Position numbers and translations under genes: made by a program | Source of the DNA: Komagataeibacter sucrofermentans DSM 15973 | Lineage (GTDB): Bacteria; Pseudomonadota; Alphaproteobacteria; Acetobacterales; Acetobacteraceae | Reading direction: 5' to 3' | NCBI RefSeq assembly: GCF_040581405.1 | Contig: NZ_CP137157.1 | Span: 686,001 to 750,000 of the forward strand | Length of the DNA stretch: 64,000 nucleotides | The notes under the pieces: model-generated | The model's input: only the letters and a program-made list of their open reading frames with translations | Told to the model about the DNA's origin: nothing | Database searches by the model: none | In this document: one piece after another, positions 55,161-64,000 of the stretch | Layout of the letters: every line of letters begins with the position of its first letter | Position numbering within the stretch: position 1 is the first letter of the stretch

Positions 55161-56155
55161 GGCCGTCCTCCCGCCGCAAGCACGGTGTGTAGCGCCATCA
55201 GCGCCGTAAGCGACGGCTGGTCGGTCATGTGTACTACGGGCGGGCTGCCTGCGGCCGTGCACAGCGCGCGCAACTGCGCCTGATGGCGCTGCCAGATCAC
55301 GGCATAATCCTGTTGCAGCGTGGGGCTGCCATAAAGCAGGCGGGCCGTGTCATCCTCCACGCCGGTAAAGCGGGTGGGGCCGGAATAGGGCAGGGTGGTC
55401 TCCGCCGGGTCAAGGGTCTCCACCAGCGTGGCGGTGGCCTGACGCGTGGCAAGCTGGCGCAGGAAGGCCTCCAGTTGCGCGGGCGGGTACAGCCCGTCAC
55501 CAAACAGCAGCACGCGACTGCGGGCGGGGATGGCGGCGGTCAGTGGCAGGTCTGGCGTATCGGGCGCGTGGCGCAGGGCCGCCAGCAGGGCATGGGCCAT
55601 CTGTTCCAGCGCGCGATGGCCATGCAGGCGCAGCGGCGGGGTTGTGGGGTTGGTGGCCAGCAGGCGGATCTGCTCGCCCTGCCGTAGCAGCATGGCCGCA
55701 CTGGCCAGCGCCAGCACGAAGGCCCGCTCGGCCTTGGGCGGCAGGCCCTGCTCTGAATGCCAGCGCATGGAGGCGCTATTATCGCACCAGATGCATATGG
55801 TGTGGGGAGTCTGGGCTTCGCGCTCGCGCACGAAGGCCCGGTCGCCCCGTGCCGACTGCCGCCAGTCAATGGCGCTGGCCGCCTCGCCCTGTGTGGCGGG
55901 GCGGTATTGCCAGAATTCGTCGCCCTGGCCCGCCCTGCGGCGTGCATGGCTGCCCTGGCCCACGGCATGGGCAATGCGCTCGGCGGCCACCAGCAGGGCG
56001 GGCAGCCTGCCTGCCAGGTCATCGGCCAGCGCGGTGGCGGTGATGGCATTGCGCGGCAGGAATCCAGTCCCCGCCGCCTGTGCGGGGCGTGACGCGCCGG
56101 GCGCGCGGGCGGCGTTCGGGATCAGCCGCGACAGGAAGGAGGGAAAGGCAGCCAA
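55157..56155 (-). CDS. DUF58 protein (VWA-like) of MoxR cluster
   Basis: A 332-residue DUF58 protein. The core signature GQGDEFWQYRPATQGEAASA leads into IDWRQSARGDRAFVRE, followed by a VWA strand ending in the MIDAS motif DNSAS (125-129). No membrane helix is evident. It lies two bases after moxR and overlaps the DUF4159 gene. DUF58 genes almost always sit beside moxR; the pair is thought to act in assembly or activation of metal- or envelope-associated complexes, but the substrate is unknown. Confidence 0.88.
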   Translation of the reverse strand: MAAFPSFLSRLIPNAARAPGASRPAQAAGTGFLPRNAITATALADDLAGRLPALLVAAERIAHAVGQGSHARRRAGQGDEFWQYRPATQGEAASAIDWRQSARGDRAFVREREAQTPHTICIWCDNSASMRWHSEQGLPPKAERAFVLALASAAMLLRQGEQIRLLATNPTTPPLRLHGHRALEQMAHALLAALRHAPDTPDLPLTAAIPARSRVLLFGDGLYPPAQLEAFLRQLATRQATATLVETLDPAETTLPYSGPTRFTGVEDDTARLLYGSPTLQQDYAVIWQRHQAQLRALCTAAGSPPVVHMTDQPSLTALMALHTVLAAGGRP

Positions 56156-56157
56156 TG

Positions 56158-57210
<1,053 letters not shown>

Positions 57211-57304
57211 TCCAACAGTCTGACAGGTCCGGGGGTTTCATCAAGCCGGTGTTGATCCCTATATCAAGTCCAGCAGCTTCCATAGTGTCGGGTTAACGCA
57301 ATTG

Positions 57305-57874
57305 ATGGACGATTTCGAGACAGGACAGAACCCGCCAGCCCGTGCGCCGGGGCAGGCGGGAACATGCGGCGCGCTGCCGTTTGTCATCAGCCGTGACGGA
57401 ACGTGGCTGTACCGTGGCTCCCCCATCCGCCGCAAGCCGATGGTCTGCCTCTTCGCCTCGACCCTGCGGCGCGACGCGCAGGGCGGCTTCAGGCTCCAGA
57501 CGCCGGTGGAGCAGGGCACGATCGAGGTGGAGGACGCCCCGTTCGTGGCCAACCACCTTGAATGGCACGGCTGCGGGCGGGGGCAGGTGCTCTCGTTCCG
57601 CACCAATGTCGATCAGGTGATCTGCGCAGGCCCGGACCACCCGATTCGATGTGACTGGAACGTGCCGTGCGAAGGCTGCGGCACCGGCCCGGTGCCCTAC
57701 CTGCATGTGCGCGATGGCGATGGCGCGCTGCCGATCGAAGCCCGCATTGCCCGGCCGGTTTATTACGAACTCGCCGCCCTTGCGGTGGAGGGGTACCATC
57801 AGGGCGTGCCCTGCCTTGGCGTGTGGAGCCAGAATGTGTTCTTCCCGCTTTCCGCCATGGAGGCCGCTTCGTGA
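57305..57874 (+). CDS. DUF1285 family protein
   Basis: A 189-residue soluble protein. LPFVISRDGTWLYRGSPIRR and VEDAPFVANHLEWHGCGRGQ match DUF1285, a two-domain alphaproteobacterial family of unknown function. Three cysteines lie close together in CDWNVPCEGCGTG. ATG 57305 was preferred to the adjacent TTG at 57302. Its stop overlaps the GTG start of cca (GTGA), so the products are made in a coupled way. Confidence 0.85.
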   Translation: MDDFETGQNPPARAPGQAGTCGALPFVISRDGTWLYRGSPIRRKPMVCLFASTLRRDAQGGFRLQTPVEQGTIEVEDAPFVANHLEWHGCGRGQVLSFRTNVDQVICAGPDHPIRCDWNVPCEGCGTGPVPYLHVRDGDGALPIEARIARPVYYELAALAVEGYHQGVPCLGVWSQNVFFPLSAMEAAS

Positions 57875-59091
57875 GCAGCCCGCTTGCCACGCTGGCCCAC
57901 GCCATGCCCGGGGCGCTGGAACAGCTTGGCCGGATCTGGACCATCATCCCCGATGCAAGGCTGGTGGGCGGCGCCGTGCGTGACCTGCTGCGCGGGCAGG
58001 CGGTGGCCGATATCGACCTGGCCTGCGCCGAGCCGCCCGACAGGGTGATGGCGAAGCTGAAGGCTGCGGGCATGAAGGTGGTGCCCACCGGGCTTGCGCA
58101 TGGCACGGTCACCGCCATCATCGACCGCCGCCCCTTCGAGATCACGACCCTGCGGCGCGATGAGGAAACCGATGGCCGCCACGCCACCGTGGCCTGGACG
58201 CAGGACTGGCGCGAGGATGCGGCAAGGCGTGATTTCACCATCAACGCCATGTCGTGCGACAGCGCGGGCGTGGTGCATGATTATTTTGGCGGTCAGGCCG
58301 ACCTTGCGGCAGGCCGTGTGCGTTTTGTGGGCGATGCCCGCCTGCGCATTACCGAGGACGCGCTGCGGATCCTGCGCTTCTTCCGCTTTCAGGCCCGGTA
58401 TGGCCGCGGCCAGCCTGACCCGCAGGCGATTGCCGCCATGACCGATCTCGCTGGCCTGATCGACCGCCTCTCGGTCGAGCGGATCTGGTCGGAGCTGCGG
58501 CGCATCCTGACCGGGCCGGAGGTGGTGCGCACGCTACGGCAGATGCACGATTGCGGCGTGCTGGCCCATGTCCTGCCCGAGGGCTGCGATATTCCCCGCC
58601 TTGAGCGCCTGCTGGCCTGCGGCGCGCCGGATGAGCCGGTGTTGCGACTGGCGGCGCTGGTTGCGGGCGACGCGCGTGCGGTGGCGCGGCGGCTGAAGCT
58701 GTCGCGCGCGGAAACGGGCGCGCTGGCCCATGCGCGCGGCGAGCCGGTGCCGTGCCCTGACCTTGATGGCGCGGCCATCCTGCGCCTGCTGGCTGACCAT
58801 GCCCCGCGCGACCTGCTGTGGCGCGCATGGCTGCGGCAGGCGGACGTGCCGGGCCACCCCGATGCCGGGTGGGATGCCCTGCGCCACCAGCTTGCGCATA
58901 CGCAGCCGCCGGTTTTTCCGCTCAGCGGGAGCGACGTGGTGAGCGCAGGCTGCCCACCCGGCGCCGTGGTGGGGCAGGTGCTGGGGAAGGTGCGGCAGTG
59001 GTGGCTGGAAAAGGGCTGTGCGCCGGACCATGCAGCCTGCATCGCGCGCCTGCGCGTCGTGCTGGGTGAAGGTGCCACGCGCGCGACATAA
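57871..59091 (+). CDS. cca: CCA tRNA nucleotidyltransferase
   Basis: A 406-residue class II tRNA nucleotidyltransferase that adds or repairs the 3' CCA. The head has LVGGAVRDLL (31-40), the metal acids Asp47 and Asp49 (ADIDLA), and RRDFTINAM. The neck region with GDARLRITEDALRILRFFRF follows. The start is GTG 57871, with GGAGG at 57859-57863 and overlap with the DUF1285 stop; an in-frame ATG at 57667 lies inside DUF1285 and is rejected. Confidence 0.93.
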   Translation: MSSPLATLAHAMPGALEQLGRIWTIIPDARLVGGAVRDLLRGQAVADIDLACAEPPDRVMAKLKAAGMKVVPTGLAHGTVTAIIDRRPFEITTLRRDEETDGRHATVAWTQDWREDAARRDFTINAMSCDSAGVVHDYFGGQADLAAGRVRFVGDARLRITEDALRILRFFRFQARYGRGQPDPQAIAAMTDLAGLIDRLSVERIWSELRRILTGPEVVRTLRQMHDCGVLAHVLPEGCDIPRLERLLACGAPDEPVLRLAALVAGDARAVARRLKLSRAETGALAHARGEPVPCPDLDGAAILRLLADHAPRDLLWRAWLRQADVPGHPDAGWDALRHQLAHTQPPVFPLSGSDVVSAGCPPGAVVGQVLGKVRQWWLEKGCAPDHAACIARLRVVLGEGATRAT

Positions 59092-59102
59092 TTTGTAACC
59101 GT

Positions 59103-60935
59103 ATGTCGCAGCGCTTTGTTTTGCGCTGGCTTGCGGCTATAGGCCGATTGATGAACGCTATAAAACTGACTGCGCCGGATCGTGCGGCGGCGCCTGATGC
59201 AGCCGCGCCGTCACGTCGCCTCATGCGGCGACTGTGGCGCGATGAACTGGCCTGCCACAAGCTGCGTATCATGACCGTCATGGTGCTGACGGCGTTCATG
59301 GCCATATTCAGCGCGCTCTACCCGCTGGTGATCCAGCGCGCGCTCGACATGTTTGCCGATCATGACCCCCGCATCCTGTATCAGGTGCCCATTCTGGTGG
59401 TGGTGATTACGGTGGCCAAGGCCATCTCGCAATACGGGCAGGCAATTGCGGTGCAGTCACTGGTGCTGCTGGTGATCCGGGGCCTGCAGGGGCGCATGTT
59501 CCATCATCTGGTCAATGCCGATATCTCGCGCATCGAAACCGAGGCCCCCGCCCAGATCGCCGCGCGCTTCACCACCGATGCCGTCTCGATTCGCGAGGCC
59601 ATGATCCGCGCCACGAATTCGCTGGGCGATGCGGTGACCGTGGTGGGGCTGATCGCCTCCATGCTGTACATGGACTGGGAACTCAGCCTGATCGCCGCCG
59701 TGCTCTACCCCATCGCGGCCCTGCCCGTGCGCAGGCTGGGCAAGCGGCTGCGGCGGGAATCCGGCGGCGTACATGAACAGATTGGCGAGACCAGCGCCAT
59801 GCTGGCCGAAAGTTTTGGCCAGTCGCGCACCATCCGCGTCTATCGCCTTGAAGCCGAGGAGGAAAGCCGCGCCGCCCGCGTGCTCGACACCCTGCATGAC
59901 CGCCTGCTGCGTATTGCCCGGGGGCGTGCGCGCGTGGACCCGATGCTTGAGGTGCTTGGCGGTATTGCCGTGGCCGCCGTGCTGGGCTTTGCGGGCTGGC
60001 GGGCCACGCAGGGGGGCGCCACGCTGGGCGATTTTTCGGGCTTTGTGGCAGCCCTGCTGCTCGCTGCCCGCCCGCTGCGCTCGCTCGGCACGCTCAACAT
60101 TGCCCTGCAGGAAGGGCTGGGCGGGCTGCAGCGCGTATTTGATGTGATTGATGAGCCCGTAGCGGTGGCGCAGGCGCCCGATGCCATCAGCCTGCCCGCG
60201 GGCGGCGGCGACCTGCGCTTCGAACAGGTGGCCTTTCGCTATCCCGATGGGCGCATGGGGCTGGACGGGCTGGATTTCGTGGCCGCTCCCGGCCTGACCG
60301 TGGCCCTTGTCGGCCCATCGGGGGCAGGCAAGTCCACGGCACTTTCACTCATTCCGCGCCTGCATGATGTAACCGGCGGGCGCATCACGCTTGATGGCGT
60401 GGACCTGCGCCGCCTGATCCTGGCCGATCTGCGCGATGCCATCGCCTATGTCAGCCAGGACACGCTCCTGTTCGACCTGCCGGTGATCGACAACATCCGC
60501 ATGGGCAACCCGCGGGCTACTGACGCGCAGGTGCATGAAGCCGCCCGGGCCGCTGCGGCCGATACGTTCATTCAGGCCCTGCCGCAGGGCTACGCCACCG
60601 TGGTTGGCCCCGGCGGGCAGCGCCTTTCGGGCGGGCAGCGGCAGCGCGTGGCGCTGGCCCGCGCCCTGCTGCGCAACCCGCGCGTGCTGCTGCTTGACGA
60701 GGCGACAAGCGCGCTTGATAGCGAGAGCGAGGCCATCGTGCAGCAGGCCCTGACCCATCTGCGCCACGGGCGCACGACCATTGTGGTGGCGCACAGGCTT
60801 TCCACCGTGCGCTCGGCGGATCTGGTGGTGGTGATTGCCCAGGGCCAGAAGGTCGAATGTGGCACGCATGATGCGCTGATGGAACATGATGGCCTGTATG
60901 CCCGCATGGTGCGCAATCAGGCCTTCACGCTCTGA
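59103..60935 (+). CDS. ABC exporter with fused membrane and ATPase domains (MsbA-like)
   Basis: A 610-residue half-transporter with six membrane helices (the first near residues 55-75) and a C-terminal ATPase. Walker A GPSGAGKST is at 404-412, signature LSGGQRQR at 508-515, and Walker B/D-loop VLLLDEATSALD follows. This is the MsbA/multidrug type, likely a homodimer exporting lipid or drug. ATG 59103 lacks a ribosome-binding site; ATG 59151 is an alternative start. It follows cca after 11 bases. Confidence 0.88.
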   Translation: MSQRFVLRWLAAIGRLMNAIKLTAPDRAAAPDAAAPSRRLMRRLWRDELACHKLRIMTVMVLTAFMAIFSALYPLVIQRALDMFADHDPRILYQVPILVVVITVAKAISQYGQAIAVQSLVLLVIRGLQGRMFHHLVNADISRIETEAPAQIAARFTTDAVSIREAMIRATNSLGDAVTVVGLIASMLYMDWELSLIAAVLYPIAALPVRRLGKRLRRESGGVHEQIGETSAMLAESFGQSRTIRVYRLEAEEESRAARVLDTLHDRLLRIARGRARVDPMLEVLGGIAVAAVLGFAGWRATQGGATLGDFSGFVAALLLAARPLRSLGTLNIALQEGLGGLQRVFDVIDEPVAVAQAPDAISLPAGGGDLRFEQVAFRYPDGRMGLDGLDFVAAPGLTVALVGPSGAGKSTALSLIPRLHDVTGGRITLDGVDLRRLILADLRDAIAYVSQDTLLFDLPVIDNIRMGNPRATDAQVHEAARAAAADTFIQALPQGYATVVGPGGQRLSGGQRQRVALARALLRNPRVLLLDEATSALDSESEAIVQQALTHLRHGRTTIVVAHRLSTVRSADLVVVIAQGQKVECGTHDALMEHDGLYARMVRNQAFTL

Positions 60936-61001
60936 CAGCACGGGTGAATGTGCACGTGAACCGGGGTTGGCGGTTGAAGTGTGGCAAGCTTCGTGCAATG
61001 G

Positions 61002-61024
61002 ATTGACCGACCCGTTCGGTCAAT
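61002..61024. promoter_or_regulatory. TetR-type operator overlapping emrAB promoter
   Basis: ATTGACCGA (61002-61010) and TCGGTCAAT (61016-61024) form a perfect 9-bp inverted repeat with a five-base spacer. The left arm contains TTGACC, a good -35 box, so a bound repressor would block transcription. Arm length and the GACCGA core fit the TetR/AcrR family. The -10 is not clear. No TetR gene is in the window. Confidence 0.65.
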
Positions 61025-61075
61025 GCGTGAGATGACAGGATCAGGGGCTGCAATCAAGGATGATGAGGGAAGCAG

Positions 61076-62164
61076 ATGGCCGCGGACGAAGGCAAGGCAC
61101 CTGAAGACGGACAGGACAAGCAGAAAAAGGAAGTATCGCCGCGCCGCAAGCTGATCCTGATCGGTCTTGTTGTTGTGGTGGTGATACTGGGCGGGCTTTA
61201 CTGGTTCCTGCACCGCAACGAGGTGGAAACCGATGACGCCTTCACCGCGGGCCGCGCCGTGGCGGTGGCCCCCCATGTGTCCGGCTACGTGACCGAACTG
61301 CTGGTGAACGACAACCAGTTCGTCCATCAGGGCGACATCATTGCCCGTATCGATGATCGCAACTGGCGCGCCCAGCGTGACCAGGCGGCGGCTGCCGTCG
61401 ATATTGCGCGCGCGCAGGTGCAGAACTATGCCCTGCTTGCCGAAGTGGCCAAAAAGAACTTCCCCGGTCACCTCATGGTGGCGCAGGGCCAGTTGCAGCA
61501 GGCGCAGGCGCAGGAATTCAGGGCCGAGACCGATTATCGCCGCCAGCATGGCGTAACCCGCGAGGCGACATCGCAGCAGAACATTGATTACGCCACGGCG
61601 GCGCTGAACGCGGCCAAGGCGCAGGTGCTTGAAGCGCAGGGCAACCTTGAAACCGCGCTGCCCGTCATCCCCAACATTGCCAGCACCGAGGCCCGCGTGA
61701 GCGAGCAGCAGGCCACCCTGACACAGGCCGAGGCGAAGCTGCGCGAGGCGGAACTGAACGTGGAATGGACCACCATCCGCGCGCCCCATGATGGCTGGAT
61801 CTCGCAGCGCAACATAGAGCGCGGCACGTATGTGACCGCAGGCCAGACGGTCGTGTCCGTGGTCGAGCCGGAAATATGGGTCGTGGCCAACTACAAGGAA
61901 ACGCAGCTTACCCACATGCGTCCGGGCCAGAAGGTTGATATCGCGATTGATGCCTACCCGTTCCTGAAACTGAAGGGCCATGTTGACTCGCTGCAGCTTG
62001 GCACCGGGGCGACCTTCAGCGCCTTCCCGCCCGAGAACGCCACCGGCAACTACGTGAAGATCGTGCAGCGCGTGCCGGTCAAGATCCTGATCGACGAGGG
62101 GCTGCGTGCTGACCTGCCGCTCTCCCTCGGGCTGTCGGTTGAGCCTACGGTCCATACGGAATGA
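61076..62164 (+). CDS. HlyD-family adaptor, EmrA-like
   Basis: A 362-residue membrane-fusion protein. A charged cytoplasmic N-terminus precedes a single membrane helix (ILIGLVVVVVILGGLYWFL, about 25-44). The lipoyl halves are VAPHVSGYVTELLVNDNQFV and IRAPHDGWISQRNIERGTYV, with a long Ala/Gln-rich coiled coil between. AGGGAAG precedes ATG 61076. The gene overlaps the MFS gene by ATGA. It would link the MFS pump to an outer-membrane channel encoded elsewhere. Confidence 0.9.
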   Translation: MAADEGKAPEDGQDKQKKEVSPRRKLILIGLVVVVVILGGLYWFLHRNEVETDDAFTAGRAVAVAPHVSGYVTELLVNDNQFVHQGDIIARIDDRNWRAQRDQAAAAVDIARAQVQNYALLAEVAKKNFPGHLMVAQGQLQQAQAQEFRAETDYRRQHGVTREATSQQNIDYATAALNAAKAQVLEAQGNLETALPVIPNIASTEARVSEQQATLTQAEAKLREAELNVEWTTIRAPHDGWISQRNIERGTYVTAGQTVVSVVEPEIWVVANYKETQLTHMRPGQKVDIAIDAYPFLKLKGHVDSLQLGTGATFSAFPPENATGNYVKIVQRVPVKILIDEGLRADLPLSLGLSVEPTVHTE

Positions 62165-63735
62165 GCGCGCAGGCAGCGCCTGCGGCCCCGGCGGATGGCG
62201 CGGGCTGGAAACCGAAGCACAACCCATGGCTGATCGCCGTGGTCGTGACGGTGGCCGCCTTCATGGAAATTCTCGATACCACCATCGTCAACGTGGCGCT
62301 GCCGCATATCGCAGGCAGCCTGTCCTCCACCTATGATGATGCGACATGGACGCTCACCTCCTATCTGGTGGCCAACGGCATCGTGCTCACCATATCGGGC
62401 TGGCTGGGCAAGCTGTTCGGGCGCAAGCGCTATTTCCTGATCTGCATTGCCATGTTCTCGCTCTCGTCGTTCCTGTGCGGCATTGCGACGAGCCTGCCCG
62501 AGCTAATCCTGTTCCGCCTGATGCAGGGCTTCTTTGGCGGCGGGCTGCAGCCCAACCAGCAATCCATCATCCTGGACACCTTTCCGCCCGACAAGCGGGC
62601 CGCGGCCTTTGGCCTGACGGCGATCGCCACCGTGGTGGCCCCCGTGCTCGGCCCGTCGCTGGGCGGGTGGATTACGGATAACTATTCGTGGCGTTGGGTG
62701 TTCTTCATCAACGTGCCGGTGGGCATCCTTGCCACCATCGCGGTCTCGATCATGGTTGATGATCCGCCATGGGCGCGCAAGCAGCACGCGCCGCTCGACT
62801 TCGTGGGCATCGGGCTGATCACCATCGGCTTCGGTTGCCTTGAAGTGGCGGTTGACCGTGGCGAGGACGAGGACTGGTTCGGCTCGCGCATTATCGTCAC
62901 CATGGCCATCCTTGCTGTTCTCGGCATAGGGGGCGCCATCATCTGGCTGCTGCGGGCCAAGAACCCGGCGGTGGACCTGCGGGTGTTCAAGGACCGCAAC
63001 TTTGCCGTGGGCACCGGGCTGATGGGGGCGGTGGGCGCGCTGCTCTATTCCTCGGCCATTATCGTGCCGCAGTTCTCGCAGCAGATCATGGGCTATACCG
63101 CAACACTGTCGGGGCTGATCCTCTCGCCCGGCGGCATTGTGGTGATCGTGCTGATCCCGTTGGTGGGCATTGCGATGAAATACGTGCAGTTGCGCTATAT
63201 CATCGCGCTGGGCTTCTTCCTGATGGGTGTATCCATGATCTGGTCGGCGCAACTGGTGCCTGACCTTGATTTTAGGCACCTGGTGCTGTTCCGCATGAGC
63301 CAGACGGGCACGATGGCCTTCCTGTTCGTGCCGATCTCGACCATTACCTACGCCACCTTACCACGCAGCCTGAACGCTGATGGCTCGGCGCTGTTCAGCA
63401 TGGCGCGTAACGTGCTGGGCTCGCTCAGCATTTCGGGCGCGACGGCCATGGTGACGGAACTGCGTCAGGCGCACCAGAACCAGATGGTGCACTGGATGAC
63501 ACCCTACCATCAGCCCTTTAACGAATACCTCGCCCAGAGCCGGGGTGTTGCGGTCATGCGTGGCTATGCGCAGGGCGCGCTCAATAACGTGGCGATGGGG
63601 CGGCTGTATAAGGAGTTTCAGCGCCAGGTGGCCATCCTTGCCTATAACGAGGTCTTCATGATCCTCGGCATCGGGTGCATGCTGGTCGTGCCGTTCTGCT
63701 TTCTCATGTCGCCGCTCAAGGGCGGGGACAAGTAG
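62161..63735 (+). CDS. DHA2-family MFS exporter, EmrB-like (14 TM)
   Basis: A 524-residue proton-driven drug exporter. The first helix ends in the family motif VAAFMEILDTTIVNVALPHI. SGWLGKLFGRKRYFL is motif A, and VAPVLGPSLGGWITDNYSWR is motif C. It is co-translated with the EmrA-like adaptor. It is followed by the well-preserved repeat element that may also act as terminator. Confidence 0.92.
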   Translation: MSAQAAPAAPADGAGWKPKHNPWLIAVVVTVAAFMEILDTTIVNVALPHIAGSLSSTYDDATWTLTSYLVANGIVLTISGWLGKLFGRKRYFLICIAMFSLSSFLCGIATSLPELILFRLMQGFFGGGLQPNQQSIILDTFPPDKRAAAFGLTAIATVVAPVLGPSLGGWITDNYSWRWVFFINVPVGILATIAVSIMVDDPPWARKQHAPLDFVGIGLITIGFGCLEVAVDRGEDEDWFGSRIIVTMAILAVLGIGGAIIWLLRAKNPAVDLRVFKDRNFAVGTGLMGAVGALLYSSAIIVPQFSQQIMGYTATLSGLILSPGGIVVIVLIPLVGIAMKYVQLRYIIALGFFLMGVSMIWSAQLVPDLDFRHLVLFRMSQTGTMAFLFVPISTITYATLPRSLNADGSALFSMARNVLGSLSISGATAMVTELRQAHQNQMVHWMTPYHQPFNEYLAQSRGVAVMRGYAQGALNNVAMGRLYKEFQRQVAILAYNEVFMILGIGCMLVVPFCFLMSPLKGGDK

Positions 63736-63742
63736 CGTATAA

Positions 63743-63818
63743 AAGTTTTTGGTGAAGCTTTTTGCAAAAAGCTTCAAAGAACGCCGCCTTTTTGAAAGAA
63801 GGCGGCACCCAGAAACTT
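63743..63818. repeat. 76-bp two-hairpin repeat with closing stem (three-way junction)
   Basis: A 22-base perfect palindrome GAAGCTTTTTGCAAAAAGCTTC trimmed to its core (63754-63775) is followed by a GCCGCCTT (63783-63790)/AAGGCGGC (63799-63806) hairpin. Outer arms AAGTTT (63743-63748) and AAACTT (63813-63818), plus GGTG/CACC, could close them into a three-way junction. A degenerate copy is at 49375-49440. Such repeats resemble REP-type intergenic elements. It lies between the EmrB-like gene and a NUDIX gene. Confidence 0.75.
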
Positions 63819-63845
63819 GTATTCGTTTCAGGCAGGAGAAAGGCC

Positions 63846-64000
63846 ATGACAAAAGTAATCCGGGTCGTCTGCGCCGCGATTATTGAACAAGAGCGGTTGC
63901 TGGTCGTGCGCAAGCGCGGCACCACGGCCTTCATGCTGCCCGGCGGCAAGCCCGAGGCTGGTGAAAGCCCGCAGCAGGCATTGCGGCGTGAAATTGACGA
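63846..64000 (+). CDS. NUDIX hydrolase (partial, 5' end)
   Basis: The first 51 codons of a NUDIX enzyme run off the window. It starts MTKVIRVVCAAIIEQERLLV and reaches the Nudix box start FMLPGGKPEAGESPQQALRRE, quoted here up to the conserved Glu. Family members hydrolyse nucleoside diphosphates linked to X. GGAG lies at about 63836-63839 upstream of ATG 63846. Substrate cannot be told from this part. Confidence 0.85.
   Translation, partial: MTKVIRVVCAAIIEQERLLVVRKRGTTAFMLPGGKPEAGESPQQALRREID

Noticed and set aside
57252-57267. TTGAT/ATCAA inverted repeat between moxR and the DUF1285 gene
   Set aside because: Only five-base arms in an AT-containing spacer; this occurs often by chance and no promoter boxes could be aligned with it.

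Overview
The window is a GC-rich alphaproteobacterial chromosome segment. The best fit is an acetic acid bacterium (Acetobacteraceae, Komagataeibacter/Gluconacetobacter-like). This rests on protein sequence character, an alpha operon without rpsD, a CcrM-type GANTC methyltransferase next to rnhB, and many efflux systems; the genus is an inference. I found no tRNA, rRNA, CRISPR array, intact insertion sequence or prophage.

Layout. (1) 1-3013: the end of an RND multidrug efflux operon (permease tail, adaptor, outer-membrane lipoprotein). (2) 3120-14255: rplK-rplA, a structured L10 leader, rplJ-rplL, rpoB-rpoC. The secE-nusG pair that usually precedes rplK is absent; the efflux operon sits there instead. 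(3) 14671-16818: rpsL-rpsG-tuf, with no fusA between rpsG and tuf. (4) 16924-28554: the S10 and spc ribosomal protein genes through secY and adk. (5) 28565-31284: the alpha operon (rpsM-rpsK-rpoA-rplQ) with its own promoter and a strong terminator. (6) 31504-34129: an ABC importer of the nitrate/sulfonate/taurine type. (7) 34229-34727: two small stress-type membrane proteins, then a bidirectional terminator. (8) 34789-45796, minus strand: an MdtABC-like RND operon with two permeases and its own outer-membrane factor, plus a 14-TM MFS exporter. (9) 45846-49368: a CsbD/DUF883-like protein, rnhB, ccrM and a second adenine methyltransferase. (10) 49474-57210, minus strand: a small ankyrin protein and a four-gene MoxR/DUF58/DUF4159/VWA cluster. 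(11) 57305-64000: DUF1285 gene, cca, an MsbA-like ABC exporter, an EmrAB-like pump behind a TetR-type operator, a three-way-junction repeat and the start of a NUDIX gene.

How the parts work together. About half the window makes ribosomes, RNA polymerase core and the Sec channel. It carries many RNA hairpins in its intergenic gaps, including alternative pairings before rplJ and secY that could act as switches. The rest is mainly envelope function: export, import and membrane-anchored small proteins. The rnhB-ccrM unit is preceded by six GANTC sites within 124 bp, so the methyltransferase very probably senses its own methylation. The strongest leads for new biology are this GANTC cluster and its 14-bp dyad, the L10-leader switch, the repeat element, and the MoxR cluster whose central protein has a VWA-like site that has lost its metal-binding signature.
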